DNA of 64,000 nt from Streptomyces brasiliensis (GTDB taxonomy: Bacteria; Actinomycetota; Actinomycetes; Streptomycetales; Streptomycetaceae): NCBI RefSeq assembly GCF_014647875.1, contig NZ_BMQA01000009.1, positions 62,001 to 126,000 on the forward strand, read 5' to 3'. Position numbers and translations under genes: made by a program. Below the pieces are notes generated by a model that made no database searches, had not been told where the DNA came from, and saw nothing but the letters and a program-made list of their open reading frames with translations. Positions 24,353 through 33,466 of this stretch are shown here, in pieces (the stretch's first letter is position 1; the number at the start of each line of letters is the position of its first letter).

Positions 24353-25342
24353 TCATAGTTTGCGCAGTCTCAGCCGCTGCACCTTGTGGTCCGGGCCCTT
24401 GCGGAGGATCAGGGTGGCGCGGCCCCGGGTGGGGGCGATGTTCTCCACCAGGTTGGGCTTGTTGATGGTCCGCCAGAGCGTCCGGGCGTAGTCCAGAGCC
24501 TCCTCCTCGGAGACCTGGGTGTACTTGCGGAAGTACGAGGCCGGGTTCTGGAAGGCGGTCTGGCGCAGCTTCTTGAACCGGCTGAGATACCAGCGCTCGA
24601 TGTCCTCGCCGCTCGCGTCGACGTACACACTGAAGTCGAAGTAGTCGGCGAGCCCGACGCGGGTGCGGCCGTCCTTGCCGGGAAGGGCGGGCTGGAGGAC
24701 GTTCAGGCCCTCCACGATCAGGATGTCGGGCCGCCGTACGGTGAGCCGCTGGTCGGGGACGATGTCGTAGATGAGGTGGGAGTAGACGGGCGCCGTCACC
24801 TCGTCCTTGCCGGCCTTGATGTCGGCGACGAAGCGGGTGAGCGCCCGGCGGTCGTACGACTCGGGGAAGCCCTTGCGGGACATCAGCCCGCGGGCCTCCA
24901 GTTCCTTGGTGGGCAGCAGGAAGCCGTCGGTGGTCACCCGCTCCACGCGCGGATGCTCGGGCCAGCGCGAGAGCAGAGCCTGCAGCAGCCGGGCCACCGT
25001 GGACTTGCCGACCGCCACCGAACCGGCGACACCTATGACGAAGGGCGTGCCCGACTGGGAGCCCTTCTCGCCGAGGAAGGTGTTCAGGGCACCGCGGAGC
25101 CCGTCGGTGGCGCCGACGTAGAGGTTGAGCAGCCGGGACAGCGGGAGGTAGACGTCCCGCACCTCGTCGAGGTCGATGACGTCGCCGAGGCCACGCAGCT
25201 TCTCGACCTCCTCCGCGGTGAGCGGCAGCGGCGTCTTGTCGCGCAGCGCACTCCACTCGGCACGGGTGAGGTCGACGTAGGGAGTCGCCTCCGGCTTGTG
25301 CCGGTGGGCGCTCCGGGGCATCGAGGAGACCGGAGAGATCAC
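24353..25342 (-). CDS. coaA: Pantothenate kinase, type I
   Basis: Phosphorylates pantothenate, the first committed step to coenzyme A (329 aa). The Walker A motif GVAGSVAVGKS and the TTDGFLLP and PDILIVEGLNVLQ segments are diagnostic of type I (P-loop) CoaA. I use the GTG at 25342; an internal ATG seven codons on has no better ribosome binding site. It is convergent with glmM and divergent from glmS. Confidence 0.95.
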   Translation of the reverse strand: MISPVSSMPRSAHRHKPEATPYVDLTRAEWSALRDKTPLPLTAEEVEKLRGLGDVIDLDEVRDVYLPLSRLLNLYVGATDGLRGALNTFLGEKGSQSGTPFVIGVAGSVAVGKSTVARLLQALLSRWPEHPRVERVTTDGFLLPTKELEARGLMSRKGFPESYDRRALTRFVADIKAGKDEVTAPVYSHLIYDIVPDQRLTVRRPDILIVEGLNVLQPALPGKDGRTRVGLADYFDFSVYVDASGEDIERWYLSRFKKLRQTAFQNPASYFRKYTQVSEEEALDYARTLWRTINKPNLVENIAPTRGRATLILRKGPDHKVQRLRLRKL

Positions 25343-25519
25343 ATTCCATTGTTAACGGAGTTTGAACAGGGCGGAGGGTGGGGTCGGTCACGTACGGCTG
25401 TGGCTGGAGCGAGGGTCACTGTCCGCCCAGGACCGTACCGCTGTCCAGATGGGGTCGTACGACGGTGGGAATTTCCGATTTCGGGCACGCGAAGCCCCTT
25501 TCGCGCGCCGCTCGGCCCG

Positions 25520-25533
25520 TAGGCTGCGGCGCA
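25520..25533 (+). promoter_or_regulatory. Leaderless promoter -10 of glmS
   Basis: TAGGCT (25520-25525) ends seven bases before the glmS ATG at 25533, and no Shine-Dalgarno sequence is present. This spacing places the transcription start at or next to the A of the start codon. Confidence 0.6.
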
Positions 25534-27380
25534 TGTGCGGAATCGTGGGATATGTGGGGTCGCAGTCGGCGCTAGAGGTCGTCATGGCCGGCCTGAAGCG
25601 GCTGGAATACCGGGGGTACGACTCGGCCGGCGTCGCCGTGCCGGCGGACGGCGGGCTGGCCGCCGCGAAGAAGGCCGGGAAGCTGGTCAACCTGGAGAAG
25701 GAGCTGCTCGAGCGGCCGCTGCCGACCGGTTCCACCGGCATCGGGCACACGCGCTGGGCCACCCACGGCGGCCCGACGGACGCCAACGCGCATCCGCACC
25801 TCGACAACGCGGGCCGGGTCGCCGTCGTCCACAACGGGATCATCGAGAACTTCGCCGCGCTGCGCGCCGAGCTGGCCGAGCGCGGCCACGAACTGGCGTC
25901 CGAGACCGACACCGAGGTGGTCGCGCATCTGCTGGCCGAGGAGTTCTCCGCGACGGCGGACCTCGCGGGATCGATGCGGCTGGTGTGCCGCCGCCTGGAG
26001 GGCGCGTTCACGCTGGTAGCGGTGCACGCGGACGCGCCGGACGTGGTGGTCGGCGCCCGGCGGAACTCCCCGCTCGTGGTGGGCGTCGGCGAGGGCGAGG
26101 CGTTCCTCGCCTCGGACGTCGCCGCGTTCATCGAGCACACGCGGTCGGCGATCGAGCTGGGCCAGGACCAAGTGGTGGAGCTGCGCCGCGACGGCGTCAC
26201 GGTCACGGGCTTCGACGGCCGCCCGGCGGAGGTCCACTCGTACCACGTCGACTGGGACGCGTCGGCCGCGGAGAAGGGCGGCTACGACTACTTCATGCTC
26301 AAGGAGATCGCCGAGCAGCCCAAGGCGGTCGCCGACACGCTGCTGGGCCGTATCGACGCGGGCGGTTCGCTGACGCTGGACGAGGTCCGGATCTCCGCGT
26401 CCGAACTGCGCGAGCTGGACAAGGTCGTCATCGTCGCGTGCGGTACGGCCTTCCACGCGGGCCTGATCGCCAAGTACGCCATCGAGCACTGGACGCGGAT
26501 CCCCTGCGAGGTGGAGCTGGCGAGCGAGTTCCGTTACCGCGATCCGATCCTGGACGCCCAGTCCCTGGTCATCGCCATCTCCCAGTCCGGCGAGACCATG
26601 GACACCCTGATGGCCCTGCGCCACGCCCGCGAGCAGGGTTCCAAGGTGCTGGCGATCTGCAACACCAACGGCTCGACGATCCCGCGTGAGTCGGACGCGG
26701 TGCTGTACACGCACGCGGGCCCGGAGGTCGCCGTCGCGTCCACGAAGGCGTTCCTGACGCAGCTGGTGGCCTGCTACCTGGTCGCCCTGTACCTGGGTCA
26801 GGTGCGCGGGACGAAGTGGGGCGACGAGATCGGTGCGGTCATCCGCGATCTGTCGCGCATCTCGGGAGCGGTCGAGCAGGTCCTGGAGACGATGGAGCCG
26901 GTACGGGCCCTGGCCCGCTCCCTGGCCGACAAGAAGACGGTGCTGTTCCTGGGCCGGCACGTCGGCTATCCGGTGGCCCTGGAGGGCGCGCTCAAGCTGA
27001 AGGAACTGGCGTACATGCACGCCGAGGGTTTTGCGGCGGGCGAGTTGAAGCACGGCCCGATCGCGCTGATCGAGGAGGACCTCCCGGTGGTCGTGGTCGT
27101 CCCCTCGCCCCGGGGCCGGTCGATCCTCCACGACAAGATCGTCTCCAACATCCAGGAGATCCGGGCGAGGGGTGCGCGGACGATCGTGATCGCGGAGGAG
27201 GGCGACGAGGCGGTGGCCCCGTACGCCGACCACCTGATCCGCATCCCGGCGACACCGACACTGCTCCAGCCGCTGGTGGCGACAGTGCCGTTGCAGGTCT
27301 TCGCCTGCGAGCTGGCCACCGCCCGGGGCAACGAGGTGGATCAGCCGCGGAACCTGGCGAAGTCGGTGACGGTGGAGTGA
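25533..27380 (+). CDS. glmS: Glutamine-fructose-6-phosphate aminotransferase (isomerizing)
   Basis: Makes glucosamine-6-phosphate from fructose-6-phosphate and glutamine (615 aa). The start MCGIVGYVG supplies the N-terminal nucleophile cysteine after methionine removal. The glutaminase domain has TRWATHG and HNGIIEN; the isomerase half has two SIS domains (CGTAFHA, ISQSGETMDTL, LGRHVGYPVALEGALKLKE) and the C-terminal QPRNLAKSVTVE. The frame is open for 57 codons upstream but the Cys2 start is fixed by the mechanism. The 3' end overlaps the convergent DUF397 gene by 40 bases. Confidence 0.97.
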   Translation: MCGIVGYVGSQSALEVVMAGLKRLEYRGYDSAGVAVPADGGLAAAKKAGKLVNLEKELLERPLPTGSTGIGHTRWATHGGPTDANAHPHLDNAGRVAVVHNGIIENFAALRAELAERGHELASETDTEVVAHLLAEEFSATADLAGSMRLVCRRLEGAFTLVAVHADAPDVVVGARRNSPLVVGVGEGEAFLASDVAAFIEHTRSAIELGQDQVVELRRDGVTVTGFDGRPAEVHSYHVDWDASAAEKGGYDYFMLKEIAEQPKAVADTLLGRIDAGGSLTLDEVRISASELRELDKVVIVACGTAFHAGLIAKYAIEHWTRIPCEVELASEFRYRDPILDAQSLVIAISQSGETMDTLMALRHAREQGSKVLAICNTNGSTIPRESDAVLYTHAGPEVAVASTKAFLTQLVACYLVALYLGQVRGTKWGDEIGAVIRDLSRISGAVEQVLETMEPVRALARSLADKKTVLFLGRHVGYPVALEGALKLKELAYMHAEGFAAGELKHGPIALIEEDLPVVVVVPSPRGRSILHDKIVSNIQEIRARGARTIVIAEEGDEAVAPYADHLIRIPATPTLLQPLVATVPLQVFACELATARGNEVDQPRNLAKSVTVE

Positions 27381-27562
27381 GCGGGCTTCAGGGCGGCGAC
27401 GAAGGTGACGAAGGCTTCGGTGGGGAAGGTGAGGGTTGCTTGGGCTGGGGTTTTTGAGTCGCGTATGGCGACGTGGGTGGGGGAGTTAGCTATCTCCACG
27501 CAGGAGTCGCCGTCACCGGGGCCGGAGTAGGACGACTTCCGCCAGTTGCCGGGGGTGTCCAT
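27341..27562 (-). CDS. DUF397 domain protein
   Basis: Small protein (73 aa) of the DUF397 family, which in actinobacteria sits next to XRE-type regulators; the function is not established. WRKSSYSGPGDGDSCVEIAN and HVAIRDSKTPAQ carry the family pattern. The C-terminus runs about 13 residues past the usual FVAALK end and overlaps the glmS 3' end by 40 bases. It starts seven bases after the proper stop of the XRE gene, so the two are coupled. Because of the frameshift upstream, its frame is also open to the XRE start. Confidence 0.82.
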   Translation of the reverse strand: MDTPGNWRKSSYSGPGDGDSCVEIANSPTHVAIRDSKTPAQATLTFPTEAFVTFVAALKPAHSTVTDFARFRG

Positions 27563-27569
27563 GGGTGCC

Positions 27570-28414
27570 TCACAGCTCCTTCGCCAGTCCGTGGATGAAG
27601 TCGCGCGACCGCTCGGGGTCGAGGGAATCAGCCTCCACTTTACGGAAGAGCGTTCGAAAGGCGCCGAGTTGGGCTTCGGAGTCGACGAAGGCCGCGCCTG
27701 AGGTGCGTCGCGTACGACGGTGTCCAGCTTCGGCACGGGACCTCCCGCGTACGTCATCGTGCTCGCGGCGCCTGCGAACCCCTCCAGGGCGAAGGGGATG
27801 ACGCGCACCGTGACATGGTCCGCCTCGGAGAGTTCGAGAAGCGCGGCGAGCTGGGTTCGTGAGGACGCGCGGTCGCCGACCATGATGCGCAGGGCCGCTT
27901 CGTGGACGACCGCCTCGTAGGGGGTGGGGGTTTCCAGGATCACCTTGCGTTGCATGCGGTGGCGGACGCGCAACGCCAGCTCCTCGCAGGGGAGTTCGGG
28001 GACGCGGTGGGCGAAGACGGCGCGTGCGTAGTCCTCCGTCTGGAGCGGGCCCGGGATGAACAGGAACTGCACCTCGCGGAGGAACGTGGCGTGGTGCTCC
28101 AGTTCGGCGAGGTCGAGGAACGGCGTGGGCAGCAGGCCTCGGTACTCCTCCCACCAACCGCGTGTGCGATCGGTCGCCATGGTGACCAGGGCGTCGATGA
28201 GTCCGGGGTCCGTGCAGGCGTAGTTCGAGGTGAGGCGGCGCAGGCGCTTCTCGCTCACGCCCGTCAGGCCGGCCTCGATCTGGCTGATCTGTACGGAACT
28301 CACCCCGAGCAGCGCGGCTGACTCGCGAGCGCTCAGGCCTGCGGCGTCCCGGAGTCTGCGCAGTTCGACTGCCAGCCGCAACTGACGTGCCGTTGGTTCG
28401 CGCCTCGTCGACAT
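27570..28414 (-). pseudogene. XRE-family regulator (DUF5753 type) with a frameshift
   Basis: Would encode a regulator of the type paired with DUF397 and HATPase proteins (WhiJ/AbaA-like sets). The N-terminal helix-turn-helix is clear: LRRLRDAAGLSARESAALLG and VSSVQISQIEAGL. The DUF5753 domain follows (FIPGPLQTEDYARAVF, VPKLDTVVRDAP). After DAP the family sequence GAAFVDSEAQLGAFRTLF continues only in another frame, so one base appears to be missing between 27698 and 27699. The proper C-terminus (SRDFIHGLAKEL) ends at 27570. As read, the original frame instead runs into the DUF397 gene. It may be a real mutation or a sequencing error. Confidence 0.8.
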
Positions 28415-28463
28415 GGTGCTCGCTCCCTGGGTCCAACACGCCTGCGCATGCGACTCGTTCGGG

Positions 28464-28526
28464 GTTACGTTACGCGATCGGCTTGCTACACCGAAACTTT
28501 CAGGTCTACCGTCGGTGACGTAACGC
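28464..28526. promoter_or_regulatory. Divergent promoter/operator of the XRE-HATPase pair
   Basis: GTTACGT (28464-28470) and its inverted copy ACGTAAC (28518-28524) flank the region, each within a longer similar stretch. Between them is CCGAAACTTTC (28491-28501). A possible forward promoter is TTGCTA (28483-28488) and TACCGT (28507-28512) with an 18-base spacer. The inverted copies are candidate binding sites for the divergent regulator. Confidence 0.4.
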
Positions 28527-28551
28527 ACACACTGCGGAACGGAGTTGACGC

Positions 28552-28965
28552 ATGCCCGAAGCCGGGAACGAGCCGTGGGAGTACTGCCTGTACATCCCGA
28601 ATGACCTCCGTGCGGTTACGGTGAGCCGCCACACCCTGCGCCTCATCCTGACCCTGCACGGTCTGATCGGTCTGGTGGATGTCGCGGAGCTGCTCGCGGC
28701 GGAGCTGCTGTCGAATGCGGTGCGGCACACGAAGCGGCCGGCGGCGCTCAGGGTGCGGTGGGGGTCGGGGGTGTTGCGGATCGGGGCGTGGGATGCGGAT
28801 CCGGAGCCGCCGGGGCCGCCGTTGGATTGGGAGGAGGTGGGGGAGGCGGAGGAGGGGCGGGGTCTGGCGCTGGTGCGGGCTTGTGCTGACGTGTGGGGTT
28901 GGCAGCCGCTGACCAGGAACGGGAACCGGGGGAAGGTGGTGTGGTGTGAGCTGGCGGTGGCGTGA
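28552..28965 (+). CDS. Anti-sigma-like ATP-binding protein (HATPase_c_2)
   Basis: Predicted small GHKL-fold protein (137 aa) of the type found beside XRE/DUF397 pairs in streptomycetes. The N box is ELLSNAVRHT (residues 51-60) and the glycine-rich loop is EGRGLALVRA (101-110); the intervening D-x-D segment stands at 81-83. There is no transmembrane or phosphoacceptor domain, so it is not a full sensor kinase. It is divergent from the XRE gene and probably shares its control. Targets are unknown. Confidence 0.82.
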   Translation: MPEAGNEPWEYCLYIPNDLRAVTVSRHTLRLILTLHGLIGLVDVAELLAAELLSNAVRHTKRPAALRVRWGSGVLRIGAWDADPEPPGPPLDWEEVGEAEEGRGLALVRACADVWGWQPLTRNGNRGKVVWCELAVA

Positions 28966-28986
28966 GGGGTGGGCCGTCAACCCCCG

Positions 28987-28992
28987 TAAGGT
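28987..28992 (+). promoter_or_regulatory. Leaderless promoter -10 of acpS
   Basis: TAAGGT (28987-28992) is followed by six bases and the ATG at 28999, with no ribosome binding site. This fits a leaderless transcript. Confidence 0.5.
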
Positions 28993-28998
28993 GCCCCC

Positions 28999-29370
28999 AT
29001 GAGCATCATCGGCGTAGGTATCGATGTGGCCGAGATCGATCGGTTCCGGGCGTCCCTGGACCGTACGCCCGGACTGGCCGATCGGCTGTTTCTGAAGAGT
29101 GAGTTGTTGCTGCCCAGCGGTGAGCGGCGCGGTATCGCATCGCTCGCCGCCCGCTTCGCCGCCAAGGAAGCCCTCGCCAAGGCGCTCGGTGCGCCGTCCG
29201 GGCTGCACTGGACGGACGCCGAGGTGTACGTCGAGGAGTCCGGGCAGCCCCGGCTGAGAGTCACCGGGACCGTCGCGACCTGTGCCGCGCAGCTCGGTGT
29301 GCGGTCCTGGCACGTGTCGCTCAGCCATGACGCCGGCGTCGCGTCGGCAGTGGTCGTCGCCGAAGGGTGA
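28999..29370 (+). CDS. acpS: Holo-[acyl-carrier-protein] synthase
   Basis: Transfers 4'-phosphopantetheine from CoA to the serine of acyl carrier protein (123 aa). The magnesium-binding GVGIDVAEIDRF near the N-terminus and FAAKEALAKALG around residue 57 are diagnostic of the AcpS type. It leads a group with the NAD(P)HX repair gene and alr, the usual actinobacterial order, and its CoA substrate links it to nearby coaA. Confidence 0.95.
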   Translation: MSIIGVGIDVAEIDRFRASLDRTPGLADRLFLKSELLLPSGERRGIASLAARFAAKEALAKALGAPSGLHWTDAEVYVEESGQPRLRVTGTVATCAAQLGVRSWHVSLSHDAGVASAVVVAEG

Positions 29371-29386
29371 CGGCAGACTCGGTCGC

Positions 29387-30835
29387 ATGCGTACCGCCTA
29401 CAGCGTTGAGACAGTCAGGACGGCCGAACGGGAGTTGATGGCGACCCTCCCGGACGGTGCCCTCATGCAACGTGCCGCCGCCGGGCTCGCCGCCGCCTGC
29501 GCCGACCTGCTCGGGCGCGTCTACGGCCGCCGCGTCGTACTGCTCGTCGGCAGCGGCGACAACGGCGGCGACGCCCTGTACGCCGGGGCACGGCTCGCCC
29601 GGCGCGGGGCGGCGGTGACCGCCGTCCTGCTCTCGCCCGAGCGGGCCCACTCCGGTGGCCTCGCCGCGCTCCGCCGGGCGGGTGGACTCGCCGTGAAGGC
29701 AGACAGCGGGGACGACGTCATCTCCCGCATCTCTCACGCCGACCTTGTTCTCGACGGCATCGTCGGGATCGGGGGGAAGGGGGGACTGCGGCCCGATGCC
29801 GCCCGGCTTGCCGGTGCCGCCCACCGCTCCCGTGCCGCCGTCGTCGCCGTCGATCTGCCCAGCGGGGTCGAGGCCGGCAGTGGGGAGGTGCTGGGGGAGG
29901 CCGTGCGGGCCGACCTCACCGTCACCTTCGGGACCCACAAGCCCGGGCTGCTCATCGATCCCGCCCGTGAACTCGCCGGGTCCGTGCGGCTCGTCCCGAT
30001 CGGGCTCGAGCTGCCCGTCGAGCCCGAGTTGGAGGCCCTTCAGCACGCCGACGTGGCCGGCCTGCTGCCCTCGCCCGGTGCGGAGAGCGACAAGTACCGG
30101 CGGGGGGTGGTGGGGATCGCCGCCGGGTCCGCTCGGTATCCCGGGGCCGCCGTGCTCGCCGTCGCCGGTGCTCTGCGGGGTGGGGCGGGGGCCGTGCGGT
30201 ATGTGGGGCCCGCCGATGCCGCCGTGATCTCCCGATTCCCCGAGGCCCTCGTCTCCGACCGGGGGCCCCACAAGGCCGGTCGCGTGCAGGCCTGGGTCAC
30301 CGGGCCCGGCGCCGGGGACGACGCCGCCACCGTGGCGGAGGTGCTGGCCGAGGACGTGCCCGTGCTGCTCGACGCCGACGGGCTGCGACTGGCCGACCGG
30401 GACGCCGTACGGGCCCGTACCGCGCCCACCCTGATGACCCCGCACGCCGGAGAGGCCGCCGCGCTGCTCGGTGTGCAGCGTGCGGAGGTCGAGGGGGCGA
30501 GGCTGTCCGCCGTACGCGAGCTGGCCGCCCGTTATGACGCGACCGTCCTGCTCAAGGGCTCGACCACGCTCGTCGCCGACCCGGGCGGCGGTGCCGTACG
30601 CGTCAACGCGACCGGGACCGCCTGGCTCGCCACCGCCGGCAGCGGGGACGTCCTGTCGGGGCTGGCCGGGTCGCTGCTGGCGTCCGGGCTGCCGGCGAAG
30701 GACGCGGGCAGTGCGGCCGCCTATCTGCACGGGCTCGCCGGGCGGTATGCGGCGGACGGAGCACCGGCCGGGGCTCATGACATCGCCGCCGCGATTCCCG
30801 CCGCCTGGCGTGACGTACGCGACGCAGGGGTCTAG
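29387..30835 (+). CDS. nnr: Bifunctional NAD(P)HX epimerase/dehydratase
   Basis: Repairs hydrated NADH and NADPH (482 aa). The N-terminal epimerase domain has GSGDNGGDALYAGARL; the C-terminal ADP/ATP-dependent dehydratase domain (from about residue 220) has TPHAGEAAALLG and TAGSGDVLSGLAGSLLASG. I choose the ATG at 29387 (MRTAYSVETVRTAE), which starts the family sequence. A CAGACT box seven bases upstream and the lack of a ribosome binding site hint at another leaderless start. It is 16 bases after acpS. Confidence 0.93.
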   Translation: MRTAYSVETVRTAERELMATLPDGALMQRAAAGLAAACADLLGRVYGRRVVLLVGSGDNGGDALYAGARLARRGAAVTAVLLSPERAHSGGLAALRRAGGLAVKADSGDDVISRISHADLVLDGIVGIGGKGGLRPDAARLAGAAHRSRAAVVAVDLPSGVEAGSGEVLGEAVRADLTVTFGTHKPGLLIDPARELAGSVRLVPIGLELPVEPELEALQHADVAGLLPSPGAESDKYRRGVVGIAAGSARYPGAAVLAVAGALRGGAGAVRYVGPADAAVISRFPEALVSDRGPHKAGRVQAWVTGPGAGDDAATVAEVLAEDVPVLLDADGLRLADRDAVRARTAPTLMTPHAGEAAALLGVQRAEVEGARLSAVRELAARYDATVLLKGSTTLVADPGGGAVRVNATGTAWLATAGSGDVLSGLAGSLLASGLPAKDAGSAAAYLHGLAGRYAADGAPAGAHDIAAAIPAAWRDVRDAGV

Positions 30836-30867
30836 CCCGGAGGGGCCTCTGAGAGACTGGGGGCGCG

Positions 30868-32049
30868 ATGAGTACGACAGTCACCACGACAGCACATGCG
30901 CCGAGCGCTCCCCTGCGCGCCCGCGCCGAGATCGACCTGGCCGCCCTGCGGGCCAACGTCCGTGCCCTGCGTGCCCTCGCGCCGGGCGCCGCCCTGATGG
31001 CCGTGGTGAAGTCCGACGCGTACGGTCACGGGGCCGTTCCGTGTGCCCGCGCCGCCGTACAGGCCGGCGCGACCTGGCTCGGCACCGCCACGCCCGAGGA
31101 GGGCCTCGCGCTGCGCGCCGCCGGGCTGCCGGGGCGCATCATGTGCTGGCTGTGGACCCCGGGCGGGCCCTGGCGGGAGGCCATCGAGGCCGACCTGGAC
31201 GTCTCGGTCAGCGGGATGTGGGCGCTGCGCGAGGTGACGGAGGCGGCCCGGGCGGCCGGCGCGCCCGCGCGCGTGCATCTCAAGGCCGACACCGGCCTCG
31301 GGCGCAACGGCTGCCAGCCCGGCGGTGACTGGGAGGAACTGGTCGACGCGGCGCTGCGTGCCGAGGCCGAGGGGCTGCTGCGCGTCACCGGACTGTGGTC
31401 GCACTTCGCCTGCGCCGACGAGCCTGGGCATCCCTCCATCGCGGCACAGCTCACCCGCTTCCGCGAGATGGTGGCACACGCCGAGCAGCGGGGCGTACGG
31501 CCCGAGGTGCGGCACATGGCCAACTCGCCCGCCACGCTCACGCTCCCCGAGAGCCACTTCGACCTCGTCCGCACGGGCTGCGCGGTGTACGGCATCTCGC
31601 CGAGCCCGGAGCTCGGCGTCCCGGCCGACTTCGGACTGCGCCCGGTGATGACGCTGTCGGCGTCGCTGGCCCTCGTGAAGCACGCGCCGCGTGGACACGG
31701 CGTCAGTTACGGCCACCACTACGTCACTCCGGGCGAGACCACCCTCGGTCTGGTGCCCGTCGGCTACGCGGACGGCATCCCACGCCATGCCTCAGGGACC
31801 GGTCCGGTGCTCGTCGGCGGCAAATGGCGGACGGTCGCCGGGCGGGTCGCGATGGACCAGTTCGTGGTCGACCTCGGCGGCGACGAGCCCGAAATCGGCT
31901 CGGAGGCCGTGCTGTTCGGGCCCGGCGACCGCGGTGAGCCCACCGCCGAGGACTGGGCGCAGGCCGCGGGCACGATCGGGTACGAAATCGTGACGCGGAT
32001 CGGATCGCGTGTACCCCGCGTCTATGTGAACGGGGAACAGGACGGGTAA
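30868..32049 (+). CDS. alr: Alanine racemase
   Basis: PLP enzyme converting L-alanine to D-alanine for peptidoglycan (393 aa). The PLP-lysine motif MAVVKSDAYGHG lies near residue 45, and the C-terminal beta domain has the catalytic tyrosine region around GHGVSYGHHYVTPGETTLGL and VGYADGIPRH. It follows nnr by 32 bases and precedes an alpha/beta hydrolase and tsaE, as in other streptomycetes. Confidence 0.95.
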   Translation: MSTTVTTTAHAPSAPLRARAEIDLAALRANVRALRALAPGAALMAVVKSDAYGHGAVPCARAAVQAGATWLGTATPEEGLALRAAGLPGRIMCWLWTPGGPWREAIEADLDVSVSGMWALREVTEAARAAGAPARVHLKADTGLGRNGCQPGGDWEELVDAALRAEAEGLLRVTGLWSHFACADEPGHPSIAAQLTRFREMVAHAEQRGVRPEVRHMANSPATLTLPESHFDLVRTGCAVYGISPSPELGVPADFGLRPVMTLSASLALVKHAPRGHGVSYGHHYVTPGETTLGLVPVGYADGIPRHASGTGPVLVGGKWRTVAGRVAMDQFVVDLGGDEPEIGSEAVLFGPGDRGEPTAEDWAQAAGTIGYEIVTRIGSRVPRVYVNGEQDG

Positions 32050-32149
32050 ACCCCGTAGGGGGGTGGTCGTGACGGCGGGGGGTACCCGTCGACCGCACCC
32101 GGCACCACCATCACCATGAGTTCGTGACGTCGGCGACAGGAGTGCGTAC

Positions 32150-33385
32150 GTGAGCGAGAGCAGTGCGGAGGCCGTCGCGGACGCCGCCACGGCGGCCGTG
32201 GTCTCCGCCGCGGGGGTGGCCGGCAACTGGCGCCGGGCGACCGGCATCGCGGGTGCCGCCATAGGGGTGCTCGCCGCGGGCGCTGCCGCCGGCGTCGCCA
32301 TAGAGAGGATGACCGTCGGGCGCGGCATGCGCAGGAGGGCCCGGCTGGTGCTGGACTCGGCGGGTCCGTACGGCACGCTGCGCGGCACCCCGGGCACGGC
32401 GCACGCCGACGACGGCACCGAGCTGTACTACGAGGTCGACGACGTCGAGCCCGAGGGAGGCTCGGCACCCCGCAGACGCCGGCTCTTCGGCCGCAAGGCA
32501 CCGGCCCCGGTCACCGTGGTCTTCAGTCACGGCTACTGCCTCAGCCAGGACTCCTGGCACTTCCAGCGCGCGGCGCTGCGCGGTGTCGTACGGACCGTGC
32601 ACTGGGACCAGCGCAGCCACGGGCGGTCCGGGCGGGGCGTGGCCCAGCACGAGCGCGACGAACCGCTCACCATCGACCAGCTCGGCCGGGACCTGAAGGC
32701 CGTGCTCGACGCGGCCGTGCCGGAGGGGCACATCGTGCTGGTCGGCCACTCGATGGGCGGTATGACGGTGATGGCGCTGGCCGACCAGTACCCCGAACTG
32801 ATCCGCGACCGGGTCGTGGCCACCGCCTTCGTGGGTACGTCGTCCGGGCGGCTCGGCGAGGTCAACTTCGGGTTGCCGCTCGCCGGGGTCAACGCGGTGC
32901 GCCGGGTGCTGCCCGGGGTGCTGAAGGCGCTGGGGACACAGGCGGCGCTGGTGGAGAAGGGGCGCCGGGCCACGGCGGACCTGTTCGCCGGGATCATCAA
33001 GCGGTACTCGTTCGCGTCCCGGGACGTGGACCCGGCGGTGGAGCGGTTCGCCGAGCGCATGATCGAGTCCACGCCGATCGACGTGGTCGCCGAGTTCTAC
33101 CCGGCCTTCACCGACCACGACAAGACCGAGGCCCTGACCTTCTTCGAGGACATGCCGGTGCTGGTGCTGGCCGGGGTGCAGGACCTCGTCACACCCAGTG
33201 AGCACAGCGAGGCCATCGCCGACCGTTTGCCCGGCGCCGAGTTGGTGCTGGTGCCGGACGCCGGGCATCTGGTCATGCTGGAGCATCCGGAGGTGGTCAT
33301 AGACCGCCTCGCCGATCTGCTCGCCCGCACTGGTGCGGTGCCACTTGCGGCTACGGTAAGTGGCTGTGACTCCGCCTCCTCCTGA
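32150..33385 (+). CDS. Alpha/beta hydrolase with N-terminal membrane segment
   Basis: Predicted 411-aa hydrolase of unknown substrate. A hydrophobic segment (about residues 28-47, IAGAAIGVLAAGAAAGVAI) suggests membrane anchoring. The nucleophile elbow is GHSMGGM, the oxyanion region is SHGYCLSQDSW, and the catalytic His is in DAGHLVMLEHPE. It starts with GTG. The position between alr and tsaE is conserved in streptomycetes, as I recall, but its role is unclear. Confidence 0.85.
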   Translation: MSESSAEAVADAATAAVVSAAGVAGNWRRATGIAGAAIGVLAAGAAAGVAIERMTVGRGMRRRARLVLDSAGPYGTLRGTPGTAHADDGTELYYEVDDVEPEGGSAPRRRRLFGRKAPAPVTVVFSHGYCLSQDSWHFQRAALRGVVRTVHWDQRSHGRSGRGVAQHERDEPLTIDQLGRDLKAVLDAAVPEGHIVLVGHSMGGMTVMALADQYPELIRDRVVATAFVGTSSGRLGEVNFGLPLAGVNAVRRVLPGVLKALGTQAALVEKGRRATADLFAGIIKRYSFASRDVDPAVERFAERMIESTPIDVVAEFYPAFTDHDKTEALTFFEDMPVLVLAGVQDLVTPSEHSEAIADRLPGAELVLVPDAGHLVMLEHPEVVIDRLADLLARTGAVPLAATVSGCDSASS

Positions 33386-33466
33386 GAGGTGGCTTCCAGT
33401 CTGCCGACTGCGGTTCAGCCCGAACCGGTTCCTTGCGGAACGTCACCAGTGTACTACTGCAAGTGA

